From Paludibacter sp. (lineage in GTDB: Bacteria > Bacteroidota > Bacteroidia > Bacteroidales > Paludibacteraceae): a stretch of DNA of 64,000 nt. Within the stretch, counting starts at the first letter, position 1. Each line of letters opens with the position of its first letter. A program made the position numbers and the translations under genes. The stretch is taken from NCBI GenBank assembly GCA_028710415.1, contig JAQTUE010000006.1, forward strand, positions 1-64,000, given 5' to 3'. Shown in pieces: positions 62,718 through 64,000 of the stretch. The notes under the pieces were generated by a model. The model saw only the letters and a list, made by a program, of their open reading frames with translations, ran no database searches and was not told the origin of the DNA.

Positions 62718-63281
62718 ATGGCAACCGAATTTCAAATTAAGTTTAACGAAGACAAGGCAATCAATGCAGTATTGTACATTGTTGGAAAGTTAAGGAGAAA
62801 AGATTTTCATAAAATCTTTAAGATACTCTATTTCTCAGATAGAGAACATTTGAATGAATTTGGCAGATCAATCACCGGAGACAAATACATCGCAATGCCT
62901 GACGGGCCTGTGCCAACAAATCTGTATGATATTTTTAAAGCTGTACGAGGTGATGGTTATTTTAAAGAAAACGGTAAGAAATTTGCTAAGTATTTTTCTG
63001 TCGTTGACTGGGATATTGTAAATTCAAACAAAGAACCGGACCTACGCAAGTTATCAAAAACAGACTTAAAACACATTGATAAATCCCTTGAATTATATGG
63101 GGAAATGTCCTGGGATGAAATCAGAGAAAAGTCACATGATTATGCCTGGAGAAATACTCCAACCAACAAAGAGATTAATTTTGAAGATATCATCAGGGAA
63201 GTTGGTGGAGATGATGATTATATCAATTACGTTAAAGAGCAAAACTTTCTTATAAGTCTTGTAAATAATGACGATAAATGA
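62718..63281 (+). CDS. Panacea-domain (DUF4065, SocA-like) antitoxin
   Basis: 187 residues. The Panacea hallmark is present: VLYIVGKLRRKDFHKIFKILYFSDREHLNEFGRSITGDKYIAMPDGPVPTNLYDIF in the first 75 residues, with helical extensions after. Panacea proteins neutralise many unrelated toxins. The stop of this gene overlaps the next start by 14 bases, typical of an antitoxin-toxin operon. The N terminus starts directly with the domain; no DNA-binding domain is fused. Confidence 0.85.
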   Translation: MATEFQIKFNEDKAINAVLYIVGKLRRKDFHKIFKILYFSDREHLNEFGRSITGDKYIAMPDGPVPTNLYDIFKAVRGDGYFKENGKKFAKYFSVVDWDIVNSNKEPDLRKLSKTDLKHIDKSLELYGEMSWDEIREKSHDYAWRNTPTNKEINFEDIIREVGGDDDYINYVKEQNFLISLVNNDDK

Positions 63282-63711
63282 TAATTTAAATAAGAACGAC
63301 AAAGACCGGTTATTTAAATTGTCATTCATAAAGGGAGCAGTATTTATCAATAAATTTGAAAATATTGACCACCCAAAATTCTTTATTATAGTAGGATTAA
63401 GTAAAGACAAGATTTTCACATGCTCAGTATATATAAATTCAAATATACCAAAAGCAATAATGAAAAGGCAAGCTCTTTTAGATTTACAAGTGCCAGTAAA
63501 AGGGACGAAATACAGTTTTTTGAATCATGATTCCTTTGTTTGTTGTTCTACTCCACTACTAATTGAAACAGTTACTATTCAGAAATGGATTGCTTCTAAA
63601 ACTTGTTTTTTCAAAGGTCAATTGGATAAGGAAGATTTAGAAAATGTTACAACAACTATGATTCAGTCCGGTTTATTATCAGACGAAGAGCTTGAATTGT
63701 ATTTCTCATAA
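63268..63711 (+). CDS. Putative toxin partner of the Panacea antitoxin
   Basis: 147 residues, no signal peptide or membrane helix. The order FIKGAVFINK, HPKFFIIVGLSKDKIFTCSVYIN, then KGTKYSFLNHDSFVCCSTPL weakly recalls the SH3-like barrel of PemK/MazF or related toxin folds, but I cannot assign a family. Position (second gene, 14-base overlap) makes it the expected toxin. A terminator lies about 150 bp downstream. Confidence 0.65.
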   Translation: MTINDNLNKNDKDRLFKLSFIKGAVFINKFENIDHPKFFIIVGLSKDKIFTCSVYINSNIPKAIMKRQALLDLQVPVKGTKYSFLNHDSFVCCSTPLLIETVTIQKWIASKTCFFKGQLDKEDLENVTTTMIQSGLLSDEELELYFS

Positions 63712-63722
63712 TTAGATTTCGG

Positions 63723-63828
63723 TCACCCTAACCTGGACAGGCCAGAATTAAGAATGGAACGCTGATAAACGCTGATTTGGCGGATTTAAAACGGGTAAGA
63801 AAAACACTTCGTATTTTGATTTTAATAC
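63723..63828. repeat. About 105-bp dispersed repeat, copy 2
   Basis: Matches 25343-25447 in order: CTAACCTGGA, CCAGAATTAAGA, GAACGCTGAT, GGCGGATT, CGTATTTTGATTTTAA. It lies 12 bp after the toxin stop codon. Confidence 0.65.
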
Positions 63829-63861
63829 CAAACATAACAAATCCTAATTGTAAAGATAAAA

Positions 63862-63903
63862 GAGACTGTATCAAAAGTGATGCAGCCTCTTTCTTATTTT
63901 TCG
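63862..63903 (+). terminator. Intrinsic terminator after the toxin-antitoxin pair
   Basis: AGAGACTGTATCA / TGATGCAGCCTCT pair with two G-U pairs, followed by TTTCTTATTTTT. The last 100 bp of the window after it show nothing I can name. Confidence 0.7.
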
Positions 63904-64000
63904 TTCAGGTATCATCTTTAATCAGTCTTGAACTATTCAGACTATGTATCTGTTAAACATCGACGAAACCATCAAAAGGGCATAGCCCTGCTGGTTTGTA

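Overview
The window looks like a chromosomal segment of a Bacteroidota (Bacteroidales-like) bacterium. The evidence is a SusC/SusD pair, a hybrid two-component system of the type that controls polysaccharide utilization loci (PULs), type IX secretion (T9SS) C-terminal sorting domains, tandem FKBP lipoproteins, and many TAnnTTTG promoter boxes in place of E. coli-type -10 boxes.

Layout. 1-16,970 is mostly housekeeping: a beta-hydroxyacid dehydrogenase, a broken zeta-toxin-like gene, asd, a secreted lamin-tail protein, four tandem FKBP-family genes, an Lrp regulator, trpS, a HAD phosphatase, ppnP, an esterase, a REP-associated tyrosine transposase (RAYT) inside its own palindromes, and pckA. 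17,400-42,760 is a glycan-degradation region: GH5 and GH74 enzymes with T9SS tails (the GH74 tail is frameshifted off), a BNR-4 protein, an SGNH esterase, a GH2 beta-galactosidase, then a leftward operon GH31 > SusC > SusD > SusE-like > GH5 remnant, with the HTCS regulator divergent from it. GH5, GH74, GH2 and PA14-containing GH31 together suggest xyloglucan as the substrate. 42,750-49,250 holds an IS110-family element, an NAD(P)-binding oxidoreductase, a PL11 rhamnogalacturonan lyase and dense intergenic repeats. 49,250-63,720 is AT-richer and entirely rightward. It looks like an accessory region: an Mrr-like nuclease with a large unassigned C-terminal region, a DUF4262 protein, an IS200-like transposase between two inverted hairpin arrays, beta-barrel proteins, a GLUG-repeat lipoprotein, a hydrolase, gene remnants, and a Panacea-type toxin-antitoxin pair at the right edge.

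The strongest unusual result is the IS110 element (about 43,041-44,645). It sits inside a palindromic MITE-like repeat that also occurs empty at two other places in the window, so its ends can be read almost to the base. Just past the transposase stop codon is a hairpin whose two internal-loop strands match the left and right halves of that insertion site. A second hairpin partly matches the element's own joined ends. This is the layout of a bridge RNA (seekRNA) target loop and donor loop, so the element's programmed target seems to be the host's own MITE family.

Other signals are two transposase-plus-hairpin systems with stem covariation, and a family of modular low-complexity elements that start at stop codons, one of which has removed the front of the zeta-toxin gene. 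Positions and family calls come from reading the sequence only; no database search or folding program was run.
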